Assembly (NCBI GenBank): GCA_014730235.1
Contig: WJIO01000188.1
Location: 1-10,952 of the forward strand
Source: Candidatus Poribacteria bacterium
Lineage (GTDB): Bacteria; Poribacteria; DTPJ01; WJIO01
Reading direction: 5' to 3'
Length of the DNA stretch: 10,952 nt
Of this stretch, positions 1 to 6,415 are shown one piece after another. The notes below the pieces were generated by a model, which was given only the letters and a program-made list of their open reading frames with translations, searched no databases and was not told the origin of the DNA. Positions within the stretch are counted from its first letter, which is position 1, and every line of letters begins with the position of its first letter. A program made the translations under genes and the position numbers.

Positions 1-2295
1 GAAGAAATGGGGGTTAAAGGAATGTTGAAGTCCCGGGGCATCTGTCACCTTAAGGCTTTGTTTGCCGCTGGATGCTGTTTCGTCTGTTACAGCTATAGAA
101 TCCCCTTTGTTCTCAACGCTTACGTGGGCGTCTGAAGGTTTTGCTCCCAGGGGGTAATTTTCAAAATCATCATCTATCTCCATAGGTGAAGGCGGTGGCG
201 GTTCCGGTGCAAACTCCACTTCCGGGAATTCTTTATCTTCTGCCAGCTTGATCCATTCTGGATCACCGTATACTCCGGCTTTGGTATAGTCAAACTCTTT
301 AAAACCTATCTTGAAAGCTGGTGAGTCTTTTTGCAGGCGGAAATCGTAATTCTTTGGGTCAATAAACTTGGGATCGGCAATGATTGAACCTGTATCCATG
401 CCCTGCTTTTGGCGCTCTTCCAGGGTCATTCCCTGAAAATCAAAGGGCTTTCCCGATTCCTTCCAGTATAAGTTTTTCGTCAGTTTGACGTTTTTATCCT
501 TTATACTTCCAGCCGTTATCAGGTTGCCTTGTTTCCAATAAATTATGTTACCTTCCAGGGTAAAGGACAGGTGGTCTTCGACTCTGGAACGCTGGATCTG
601 GCCGTCCATACTATAAGCAAGGATATTGTTACGGATGAGGTTTTCTTTGCCGTAATGCTGGTGATATGTTCCTGTCTTTACGTTGTATACCAGGTTATTT
701 TCCAGCAGTATATTAGAGCTTCCCTCGTCGTTATAAAGACCCCATCCGCCGCGACCATACCGATCATAAGAATACACGTCATGAAATACGTTGTTGCTGA
801 TAACCGTTCCCTCCGAAGGCCCCAGGGTGTATATGCCGCCCATGTCGCTTAATACCCCCTGCCCAAGGTGATGAACATGGTTAAATCTGATCTTGTTGCG
901 CTTTGAAAGACTTTCGGCATAGCCCCAGCGCCATCCAACTGAGATTCCAGTGTAGAAGAAATCGGCAATATCGTTATGGGTGATCTGATTGTCGCCGGAC
1001 TGACCGATCCATACGCCGATACTGCCCATGAATATCCTTGCTCCGGTGTGAATTATGTTGTTATCAACGATGATATGGTTGGTTCTCATGGCTTCATCCT
1101 TCTGGATTCTACCTTCACCAATGCGCACACCTCCTGCGCCCATGTCGTGTATATAACAACTCTGTATGCGGCAGTTTTTGCATCCCTGGCGGAACCATAC
1201 ACCGTAAATGCCTATGTGGCTAACTTCGCAGTTCTGAACGTTGATATTATGTGCGCCGTCGGCCATTATAACCGCCGGTATACTGAAAGCCGCCTGTCCG
1301 TCGCTGTGTCCCTGGGGAGGAAGAATATACTGACCATGACTGAACGTAAGGTCTTTGAGGGTGATATACTCCACAGATTTTCCGGATGGTGGGTCGCCGT
1401 TGAACAGTACAAACTGCTTTGCACCGGCTGGTGCTATTACTTCCGCTTCAGTCATATCCTCGCTTTGCAGAGGTATATAATACAATGTTCCGTTACGATC
1501 TAAAAACCATTCACCGGGTTGATCCAGGGCTTCCTTGACATTTTCCACATGATAACGCTGGCTAGGATTCCAGCGCATAAAGGGCCATGCAGCCGGGCCT
1601 GTGCAGATAACGGTATTGGTCTCCGGATCAAAGTGGGCTATGCGATGGCGGGATACCTCCCATGAATGATATACCACTAGTGTTACGTCCTTGAGATTAT
1701 CCCATTCTTTTATATCGCCGGGATAAGCCTTAAATGCTTTGTTGGCAAGATTTTCCATTTTGCCTGTGCTTGGATCAATTCCATGCCCTACTTTACCGGC
1801 CATGTAGTGATAAAATTTATTGGGTGTTCGGGCCCTGGTTGCCCTTTTGCCGTTTACCCACAATTGCTCAAAATACCATTTTCCCGCTGCCACTTCCGGT
1901 ATTTCAGCTTTCCAGATTCCATTTTCTCCTGCCTCAAAACCTGTGATCCTTTTTCCGCCAGTAAAGACAGGTTTTGCGCCTGGTGCTGCCTGATATGTAA
2001 TTGGATATTGCTCAGTTCCACTGTCCTCATGGGTAAATTCTACCGGTTCATTCATGAAATATTCGCCATCGGCTATAACCACCTGCACTGGTTGATCCAG
2101 ACCTGATTTTTTCGACTCCCGCACCGCATCACGAGCACCTCTAAGAGAAGCCAATGGACCGTCGGATTTATCCGAATTGGCCTTTTCCAGCTTTCCAGAC
2201 CATTCGTCATTGCCATCAGGATTTACATACAGTGTAAGAGCTGATGCATTAAGGCAATTTATACTGAGTGCCGCTACCATAAACATCGTAAACAT
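1..2295 (-). CDS. Secreted right-handed parallel beta-helix protein, C-terminal end outside the window (partial)
   Basis: The reading frame is open for 765 codons from the ATG at 2295 to the left edge, so the C-terminus is missing. The start follows AGGAGG at 2309-2304 with an 8-nt spacer. Residues 1-19 look like a signal peptide (MFTMFMVAALSINCLNASA) although it lacks the usual N-terminal Lys/Arg. The mature part begins LTLYVNPDGNDEWSG and continues with GPLASLRGARDAV, the typical entry of the pectate-lyase-like/GH120-related beta-helix family. Short Asn/His-rich rungs (NITVQNCEV-like) fill residues ~310-600, for example IIVDNNIIH, ITHNDI, VISNNVFHDV, ILLENNLVYNV and LIRNNIL. Acidic residues in SDMGGIYTLG (~483-492) and YNDEGSSN (~521-528) are candidate catalytic positions by inference. 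After a Pro-rich linker (~695-704) a second domain starts (DDDFENYPLGAKP), resembling concanavalin/LamG-like jelly rolls. A role in binding or cleaving polysaccharide outside the cytoplasm is likely; the substrate is unknown. It is the second gene after the lipoprotein at 2314-3114. Confidence 0.5.
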   Translation of the reverse strand, partial: MFTMFMVAALSINCLNASALTLYVNPDGNDEWSGKLEKANSDKSDGPLASLRGARDAVRESKKSGLDQPVQVVIADGEYFMNEPVEFTHEDSGTEQYPITYQAAPGAKPVFTGGKRITGFEAGENGIWKAEIPEVAAGKWYFEQLWVNGKRATRARTPNKFYHYMAGKVGHGIDPSTGKMENLANKAFKAYPGDIKEWDNLKDVTLVVYHSWEVSRHRIAHFDPETNTVICTGPAAWPFMRWNPSQRYHVENVKEALDQPGEWFLDRNGTLYYIPLQSEDMTEAEVIAPAGAKQFVLFNGDPPSGKSVEYITLKDLTFSHGQYILPPQGHSDGQAAFSIPAVIMADGAHNINVQNCEVSHIGIYGVWFRQGCKNCRIQSCYIHDMGAGGVRIGEGRIQKDEAMRTNHIIVDNNIIHTGARIFMGSIGVWIGQSGDNQITHNDIADFFYTGISVGWRWGYAESLSKRNKIRFNHVHHLGQGVLSDMGGIYTLGPSEGTVISNNVFHDVYSYDRYGRGGWGLYNDEGSSNILLENNLVYNVKTGTYHQHYGKENLIRNNILAYSMDGQIQRSRVEDHLSFTLEGNIIYWKQGNLITAGSIKDKNVKLTKNLYWKESGKPFDFQGMTLEERQKQGMDTGSIIADPKFIDPKNYDFRLQKDSPAFKIGFKEFDYTKAGVYGDPEWIKLAEDKEFPEVEFAPEPPPPSPMEIDDDFENYPLGAKPSDAHVSVENKGDSIAVTDETASSGKQSLKVTDAPGLQHSFNPHFF

Positions 2296-2303
2296 TTCTT
2301 TTA

Positions 2304-2309
2304 CCTCCT
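2304..2309 (-). promoter_or_regulatory. Ribosome binding site of the beta-helix gene inside the operon gap
   Basis: AGGAGG on the minus strand lies 5 nt after the lipoprotein stop codon (2316-2314) and 8 nt before the beta-helix ATG. The whole gap between the two genes is 18 bp, too short for a separate promoter, so the two genes are read as one transcript. Confidence 0.5.
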
Positions 2310-2313
2310 GAAA

Positions 2314-3114
2314 CTATTTTGACATCACCACAGCCCATTGTCCCTGACCATGGGCCAGACATGTTATATCATAACCTTCATCCCATTTTTCCTCTATATA
2401 ATCTTCGGGGAAAAAATTCCTTGTTCCCCAGACCTGTGCGTTATATTCGGTATTTTTTGACATTACCACAGCCCATTGACCCAGTATTCCGCCGTAAGTC
2501 AATTCGGTTATATCATATCCTTCGTTCCATTTATTTTCAATATAATCTTCCGGAAAGAAATCCCTGGTAGCCCAGGTCTGATCCTCGTATCCTGTTCCTT
2601 TTGACATTATAACAGCCCAACCTCCATCTCCATGGACGAGGCTTGTTATATCATATCCTTCTTGCCACTTAATGTCTATATAGTCTTTGGGAAAATCATC
2701 CCTTACAGCCCATGTTTGATCAGTATATCCAGTTCCCCTTGACATAACCAGAGCCCAATCTTTAAGAAACTGAAATCCACTGTGGGCTATGCTTGTAATA
2801 TAATATCCCTCTTTCCATTTGGATTCAATATAATCTTTTGGAAATTCCGATCTTGTTGCTGTAACCTGGGCCGTATAAGACATGCCTCTGGACATGACTA
2901 CAGTCCACTGGCTGTTACCATAAGCAATACATGACACCACAAGACCGTCATCCCATTCTTCCTCGATATATTCATCAGGATAGTCAACACTGGTTATCCA
3001 TGATTGCACAGCCTGACCGTCGTCAATGTTTTCCCCTTCTTCATCTCCGCATCCGGCCAACATAAGTAAACAAATCAGACAAAATACAGTCATCAATATT
3101 AAGACTTTTTTCAA
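2314..3114 (-). CDS. Repeat lipoprotein with five DUF7477-like repeats
   Basis: This 266-residue protein starts at a TTG codon, chosen because AGGAGG (3127-3122) lies 7 nt upstream and because it yields a proper lipoprotein signal: MKK, a hydrophobic stretch, then the lipobox LAGC with Cys22 as the lipidated residue. An acidic linker (~23-33) follows. The rest is five tandem repeats of about 46-50 residues (~38-83, 84-133, 134-179, 180-227, 228-266). Each has the pattern R-x-x-FP-x-DYI-x-x-KW-x-EGY-x-IT, then a small-residue turn, W-A-V-V-M-S-K/R-G-T-x-Y-x-x-Q. The last copy stops right after VMSK. I recall this pattern from the C-terminal repeats of plant MUT9-like casein-kinase-I proteins (DUF7477); that link is from memory and not from a search. 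Function is unknown. A surface-anchored binding or scaffolding role beside the secreted beta-helix protein is inference. Confidence 0.5.
   Translation of the reverse strand: MKKVLILMTVFCLICLLMLAGCGDEEGENIDDGQAVQSWITSVDYPDEYIEEEWDDGLVVSCIAYGNSQWTVVMSRGMSYTAQVTATRSEFPKDYIESKWKEGYYITSIAHSGFQFLKDWALVMSRGTGYTDQTWAVRDDFPKDYIDIKWQEGYDITSLVHGDGGWAVIMSKGTGYEDQTWATRDFFPEDYIENKWNEGYDITELTYGGILGQWAVVMSKNTEYNAQVWGTRNFFPEDYIEEKWDEGYDITCLAHGQGQWAVVMSK
2317..3003 (-). repeat. Five in-frame tandem repeats (~140 bp each) in the lipoprotein gene
   Basis: The coding sequence is made of five consecutive units of about 138-150 bp. The protein copies share FP(K/E)DYI, KW..GY.IT and W..VMS(K/R). Copies 3 to 5 are closest to each other. 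Copy 1 is the most diverged (YPDEYIEEEW..GLVVSCI), as expected of old duplication with a worn outer unit. Codons have drifted, so this is not a recent DNA-level amplification. Confidence 0.5.
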
Positions 3115-3155
3115 TATTTTACCTCCTCCCCGATTAAAGATGCAATTCTAGCAAC

Positions 3156-3184
3156 TTGATTTCTATATGCTACTCTAGTATACT
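3156..3184 (+). promoter_or_regulatory. Sigma70-type promoter for the phosphotransferase-fold gene
   Basis: TTGATT (3156-3161), a 17-bp spacer and TATACT (3179-3184) give four and five matches to the -35 and -10 consensus. Transcription would start near 3191, leaving a leader of ~37 nt. A direct repeat TACTCTA occurs at 3171-3177 and 3181-3187, ten bp apart, overlapping the -10, and could be an operator. Confidence 0.5.
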
Positions 3185-3205
3185 CTAATAGGAGATCATA
3201 ATCCA
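3177..3205 (-). promoter_or_regulatory. Possible overlapping minus-strand promoter for the lipoprotein operon
   Basis: Because AGTATACT (3177-3184) is its own reverse complement, it also reads TATACT on the minus strand (3182-3177). A weak -35 (TGGATT, 3205-3200, three consensus matches) lies 17 bp upstream. Transcription would start near 3170 and give a leader of ~55 nt to the TTG start at 3114. No better minus-strand promoter was seen in the 113-bp gap. Confidence 0.5.
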
Positions 3206-3227
3206 GAAAGAATAAAGGTAAATAGAT

Positions 3228-4265
3228 ATGAAACATGAAGAAGACAGGGTAAAAATTGGTCTTGAAAGATTTCTCAAAAGCCATTCATGTCCCTGGGATA
3301 ACGTGGATTTAGCAGAAATTTCCAGGATATCTGATGGTTGGGAAAACGAAGTATACTCCTTTATTATAAGAAAGGAGGGGTGGGGAAGGCTGGATCTTAT
3401 TTTGCGTATATATCCGGGAAATAATGCCGTTCAAAAAGCATCCAGGGAATTTATCGGAATGAAGAAACTTTATGAAAAAGATTTCCCTGTGCCGGAAGTT
3501 TTTGTCCTGGAAACAGGGGATCAATTTTTTGGTCAGCCTTTTGTTATAATGGAGAAAATTAATGGTAGGCTGTTAGGTGAGATGGCGAAAGAATCTGACG
3601 ATAAAAAAACGCTTGAATTGATAAAATTATGCTGTGGTCTGTTTGTAAAACTCCATCGCTTGGACTGGAGACCATTTGCTGATAAAATTGTAAGCAAATG
3701 GCACCACAAGCCCTATCCTGTAGCAGATCACCTGATAAAGATCGCTGAGGAGCATATAGAAAGATACCAGAGATATGAATTTCTGCCGGTAATTAAATGG
3801 CTGAAAGATAAAGCCGGATCAGTTAAATGTAACAGGCTTTCTGTGATCCATCTGGATTATCATCCCCAGAATATTATGATCCGGAAAGATGACAAAAATA
3901 TCTTTGTTATTGATTGGACAAATATTAATGTATCAGATTACAGGTATGACCTGGCCTGGACACTGCTTTTAATTGGTACTTATGACGATCAACAGGTCAG
4001 GGAGATTGTTTTTAACGAATACCGGAATATATCAGGAGAAAACATAGAAAATATGGATTTCTTCGATGTTATGGCATGTTTTAGAAGGTTATTCAGTATA
4101 TCAGTATCCATATTTTCCGGTTCGGAAAATATGGGAATGCGTCCTGAAGCAGTTGAATTGATGAAACGGAATGTAGGTCATATAGAAAAAGTATACAAAC
4201 TGTTGCAGGAAAGAACTAATATATCTATTCCCAGTATAGAAGAGATGATACTGATGATTATCTGA
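3228..4265 (+). CDS. Phosphotransferase-family (APH/choline-kinase fold) protein
   Basis: A 345-residue cytoplasmic protein with the kinase-like fold of PF01636. Visible signatures are the N-lobe GWENEVYSFII segment (37-47) in the position of the nucleotide-binding loop, LILRIYPG (57-64), VPEVFVLE (88-95) and PFVIMEKINGRLLGE (104-118) leading to the hinge. The catalytic loop is HLDYHPQNIMI (H208, D210, N215), and the metal-binding Asp follows in VIDW (D229), then YRYDLAW (D241). These catalytic residues are intact, so an ATP-dependent phosphotransfer to a small hydroxylated substrate is expected. The family covers aminoglycoside, choline, homoserine, hydroxyurea and macrolide kinases; nothing here identifies the substrate, and antibiotic resistance should not be assumed. 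The ATG at 3228 has only a weak AAAGG (3214-3218) upstream but is the first start after a good promoter. It converges with the small wHTH gene, 14 bp between the stops. Confidence 0.5.
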   Translation: MKHEEDRVKIGLERFLKSHSCPWDNVDLAEISRISDGWENEVYSFIIRKEGWGRLDLILRIYPGNNAVQKASREFIGMKKLYEKDFPVPEVFVLETGDQFFGQPFVIMEKINGRLLGEMAKESDDKKTLELIKLCCGLFVKLHRLDWRPFADKIVSKWHHKPYPVADHLIKIAEEHIERYQRYEFLPVIKWLKDKAGSVKCNRLSVIHLDYHPQNIMIRKDDKNIFVIDWTNINVSDYRYDLAWTLLLIGTYDDQQVREIVFNEYRNISGENIENMDFFDVMACFRRLFSISVSIFSGSENMGMRPEAVELMKRNVGHIEKVYKLLQERTNISIPSIEEMILMII

Positions 4266-4279
4266 ATATTCATAGATGG

Positions 4280-4489
4280 TTATTTATCTACGGAGATCAT
4301 ATAGCAGTATTGGTCTTCTGGCATATAAATGTTTATTTTACCTTCTCTGGCAAGCCAACCCAGACCCATCATGAGATGAGTAGATGAAACTTCAACTTTC
4401 TTCTTCAGTGTGGAGAGGTTTACCGGTTCAGTTTGTTGTTCAAGAAATCTGTAAATAGCTCCTGCTGCATCACCAATGTCTTTAATCAT
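4280..4489 (-). CDS. Small winged helix-turn-helix protein (DUF2582-like)
   Basis: A 69-residue protein that fits a single winged-helix domain: helix 1 (GDAAGAIYRFLEQ, ~6-18), then VNLSTLKKKVEVSSTHLMMGLGWLAREGKI (~23-52) as the HTH and recognition helix, and a short beta wing (NIYMPEDQYCYMIS). Length and the GWLAREGKI signature match the stand-alone winged-helix proteins of PF10771/DUF2582 as I know them. Its ATG overlaps the TGA of the macro-domain gene (ATGA, 4489-4486), so the two are co-transcribed and probably translationally coupled. It may bind DNA, perhaps as a small accessory regulator; no partner domain is present to suggest a ligand. Confidence 0.5.
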   Translation of the reverse strand: MIKDIGDAAGAIYRFLEQQTEPVNLSTLKKKVEVSSTHLMMGLGWLAREGKINIYMPEDQYCYMISVDK

Positions 4490-5052
4490 TTTCTATTCCT
4501 CCCGGATAATATATTTTCAAGGGTTTCCTTGTAAATTTCATAATCTAAAGAGCTGAACAGGGTAAAAACTACCTCGGTCAATGAATCATTTTCGGACAAA
4601 AATTCCATAACCGTATTTAAAGCTACAGGTGCGGCTTTTTCAATTGAGTATCCATAAGCGCCGGTGCTGATGGATGGAAAGGAAATAGTCTTTATATTAT
4701 TTTCCACCGCAAGTTTAAGGGAATTTTTATAACATTTTGCCAGTAATTCTGGTTCATTATTATTGCCGCCGTGCCATACTGGGCCTACGGTATGTATAAC
4801 GTATCGGGCTTTCAGATTGCCACCAGAAGTTATAACAGCTTCACCGGTTTTACATATTCCATGATTTTTTCTTATCTCTTTACATTCTTCCAGTATTTTC
4901 GGCCCTCCTGCCCTGTGTATTGCGCCATCAACACCACCACCGCCCATCAAACTGCTGTTGGCTGCGTTTACTATGGCATCAGTGTCCTGCTGTGTTATGT
5001 CTCCCTTTATCAGGGTCAGCTTTTTATTGTTAATATCAACAGAATAAGCCAT
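4486..5052 (-). CDS. Macro-domain protein, probable O-acetyl-ADP-ribose deacetylase / ADP-ribosyl hydrolase
   Basis: A 188-residue protein made of a single macro domain of the MacroD/YmdB type. The ADP-ribose-binding signatures are GDIT (17-20), DAIVNAANSSLMGGGGVDGAIHRAGG (25-50) with the catalytic-loop Asn31/Asn32 and Asp42, TGEAVITSGGNL (69-80), VIHTVGPVW (85-93) and the phosphate loop SISTGAYGYS (127-136). All key glycines and the Asn/Asp pair of hydrolytic MacroD-like members are present, so removal of ADP-ribose from aspartate/glutamate residues or deacetylation of O-acetyl-ADP-ribose is likely. The ATG at 5052 follows AGGAGA with 9 nt spacing. The stop overlaps the start of the winged-helix gene. 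The C-terminal ~15 residues are a basic-tailed helix. Confidence 0.5.
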   Translation of the reverse strand: MAYSVDINNKKLTLIKGDITQQDTDAIVNAANSSLMGGGGVDGAIHRAGGPKILEECKEIRKNHGICKTGEAVITSGGNLKARYVIHTVGPVWHGGNNNEPELLAKCYKNSLKLAVENNIKTISFPSISTGAYGYSIEKAAPVALNTVMEFLSENDSLTEVVFTLFSSLDYEIYKETLENILSGRNRK

Positions 5053-5076
5053 ATTATATCATCTCCTGATAACCTA

Positions 5077-5106
5077 TTGACATGATTAACCCTAAGAAAT
5101 TATAAT
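5077..5106 (+). promoter_or_regulatory. Consensus sigma70-type promoter for the amidohydrolase
   Basis: Both hexamers are perfect: TTGACA at 5077-5082 and TATAAT at 5101-5106, with an 18-bp spacer. Transcription would begin near 5113, ~56 nt before the ATG at 5169. The -10 lies inside the 8-bp palindrome ATTATAAT (5099-5106), which also reads TATAAT on the minus strand, towards the macro-domain gene; a minus-strand -35 at the right distance is poor. Confidence 0.5.
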
Positions 5107-5168
5107 CTTTATTGATATATTATAAAAATAACAAATAACATGCTTTTAGTCAAGAGGTATCAAAATCC

Positions 5169-6086
5169 ATGATAATTGACATTCACGTTCATGCTTTCCC
5201 GGATAAAGTGGCCAGTAAGGCCATAGAAACTCTGGAGAATCTATATAAGGTAAAGGCCTTTTCCGATGGCACAATAACCGGGCTTTTAAAACATATGACC
5301 GGTTCTGGTGTGGATATTTCCGTAGTGTTACCGGTTTCTACTGATCCACGTCAGGTGGTTTCCATTAATACATGGACATCTGGCTTATGCAAGATGATAG
5401 GTGAAATGCTGGATGATGAAGATTTTGTTAATTCTCATAATCTGGATAAAATTGCCAGGAGGAGTTTCTGCCCGGTTGTTGGTTTTGGAACTATTCACCC
5501 TGATTTTGTAGATTATAAGGGTGAAATACAGAGGATGAAAGAACTGGGGATAAAGGGTGTTAAATTCCAGCCGACTTTCCAGAAGTTTTACCCCCATGAT
5601 GACAAAATGTTTCCTGTATACGAGGAATTAATAAAGGCTGGCATAATGATCATATTCCATACCGGCGATGAAATACAACCTGCGGAATTGATATATTCAA
5701 CTCCCGAAAGCCTTGTCCGGGTTCTGGATGTTATGAAGCCAGTAATGGGCGAATATGGATATTTCGTTGATTCAGCAGAAGATTCCAGAACATACAAAAT
5801 TATTGCTGCCCACATGGGTGGATTCAGACTCTGGGACCGGGTGGAGGAATATTTAATAGGACGGGAAATATTCTTTGGCGCTTCTTTTGTGTTTGGACAC
5901 ATGGATTCAGATCGGGCTGTAGATATGATGCGCTCTCATGGTATTCACAGAATCCTGTTTGGAAGCGATTTTCCCTTTTCGCGGCAGAATGTAGACCTGG
6001 AATACGTTTTAAATTCGGGATTAACTGATGATGAGAAAAAAGCAGTATTGAGTTTAAATGCTGTTGGTCTTCTGAATTTGGCTTAA
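5169..6086 (+). CDS. Amidohydrolase-superfamily TIM-barrel metal hydrolase or decarboxylase
   Basis: A 305-residue protein of the PF04909 (amidohydrolase 2, ACMSD-like) family. It opens directly with the metal-binding HxH on strand 1 (IDIHVHAFPD, H6 and H8). Further barrel signatures are GVKFQPTFQKF (130-140), IIFHTGDE (161-168, H164), IIAAHMGG (211-218, H215) and ILFGSDFPFS (262-271, D267). This complete set supports a mononuclear metal enzyme acting on a small carboxylate, lactone or amide, but members of this family with these motifs have many substrates. Relative to related proteins that I recall, about 30 residues (roughly 71-100) appear inserted between the SINTW and VVGFGTIHPDF segments. 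The start is backed by AAGAGG at 5152-5157, 11 nt upstream. No signal peptide, so cytoplasmic. It is probably transcribed alone. Confidence 0.5.
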   Translation: MIIDIHVHAFPDKVASKAIETLENLYKVKAFSDGTITGLLKHMTGSGVDISVVLPVSTDPRQVVSINTWTSGLCKMIGEMLDDEDFVNSHNLDKIARRSFCPVVGFGTIHPDFVDYKGEIQRMKELGIKGVKFQPTFQKFYPHDDKMFPVYEELIKAGIMIIFHTGDEIQPAELIYSTPESLVRVLDVMKPVMGEYGYFVDSAEDSRTYKIIAAHMGGFRLWDRVEEYLIGREIFFGASFVFGHMDSDRAVDMMRSHGIHRILFGSDFPFSRQNVDLEYVLNSGLTDDEKKAVLSLNAVGLLNLA

Positions 6087-6093
6087 ATAAATG

Positions 6094-6119
6094 AGATTCT
6101 TCGCTCCGCTCCGAATGAT
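6094..6119 (-). repeat. Fragment of an interspersed repeat (AGCGGAGCGAAGAATCT type)
   Basis: The minus strand reads ATCATTCGGAGCGGAGCGAA followed by GAATCT. From memory this closely matches a TCATTCTGAGCGGAGCGAAGAATCT-like intergenic repeat found in many unrelated bacteria. Only one copy is in this window, so identification rests on recall. Confidence 0.5.
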
Positions 6120-6187
6120 ATCCGCCTTGATTAGTATTCGCTGTTTTTCTTCAAATAATTCTAAAAAAGTAAAGATTAGTTTCTGTT

Positions 6188-6257
6188 ATTCCTTCGAAAG
6201 CAGGAATGACAAGCTGAGAGTATTTTCAACTATAAGCACACTAAACCCGGAAGAACC
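6188..6257 (-). repeat. Dispersed repeat copy A (inverted, single arm)
   Basis: Read on the minus strand from 6257: GGTTCTTCCGGGTTTAG, then a spacer with TTGAAAATACTCTCAGCTT, then GTCATTCCTGCTTTCGAAGG and AATAAC. It aligns end to end with the first ~70 bp of copies B and C. Its terminal stem is ATTCCT (6188-6193) with AGGAAT (6202-6207). Confidence 0.5.
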
Positions 6258-6332
6258 AAACTTTATTTTTTATTCCGTTCTTCGCAATAACACAGGCATG
6301 TAAAATTTATGCTTGGATATTCCATGAATCTG

Positions 6333-6361
6333 TTGAAATTTTTATTGAGCTATTGTATACT
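6333..6361 (+). promoter_or_regulatory. Sigma70-type promoter for the isomerase-fold gene
   Basis: TTGAAA (6333-6338), a 17-bp spacer, and TATACT (6356-6361), each with five of six consensus bases. Transcription would start near 6368, leaving a leader of ~48 nt before the ATG at 6416. Confidence 0.5.
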
Positions 6362-6394
6362 GCGTAGGTATTTCAGTTTATGTTTTGTGTTCAA

Positions 6395-6412
6395 TGATCA
6401 GGAGGTAGATCA
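6395..6412 (+). promoter_or_regulatory. Ribosome binding site framed by a small inverted repeat
   Basis: TGATC (6395-6399) and GATCA (6408-6412) can pair and would place AGGAGGTA (6400-6407) exactly in the 8-nt loop. The SD lies 9 nt before the ATG at 6416 and decides that start. Five base pairs is weak, so a regulatory effect is speculative. Confidence 0.5.
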
Positions 6413-6415
6413 AAA

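Larger units (their letters stand above)
6087..6415. other. Intergenic stretch of 329 bp with repeats and a promoter
   Basis: It contains a degraded SGGAGCGAAGAAT-type repeat (6094-6119), an inverted copy of the window's dispersed repeat (6188-6257), and the promoter and ribosome binding site of the isomerase-fold gene. The 70-codon frame at 6091-6303 runs through both repeats and has no ribosome binding site or protein-like composition, so it is not called. Confidence 0.5.

Noticed and set aside
529-2106. Plus-strand open frames at 529-852, 976-1503, 1734-1946 and 1783-2106
   Set aside because: They lie opposite the continuous 765-codon beta-helix frame, have no ribosome binding sites and no protein-family features.
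3228-4265. Aminoglycoside resistance gene
   Set aside because: The kinase fold and catalytic residues are clear, but the family is broad and no resistance-specific signature or mobile context was seen.
4263-4272. Bidirectional terminator between the two convergent stops (TGAATATTCA)
   Set aside because: A 10-bp palindrome with no loop and no T-tract, overlapping a stop codon, is too small to call.
6091-6303. 70-codon plus-strand frame after the amidohydrolase
   Set aside because: It is translated repeat sequence (two repeat fragments) with no SD; the apparent coding is an accident of the repeats.
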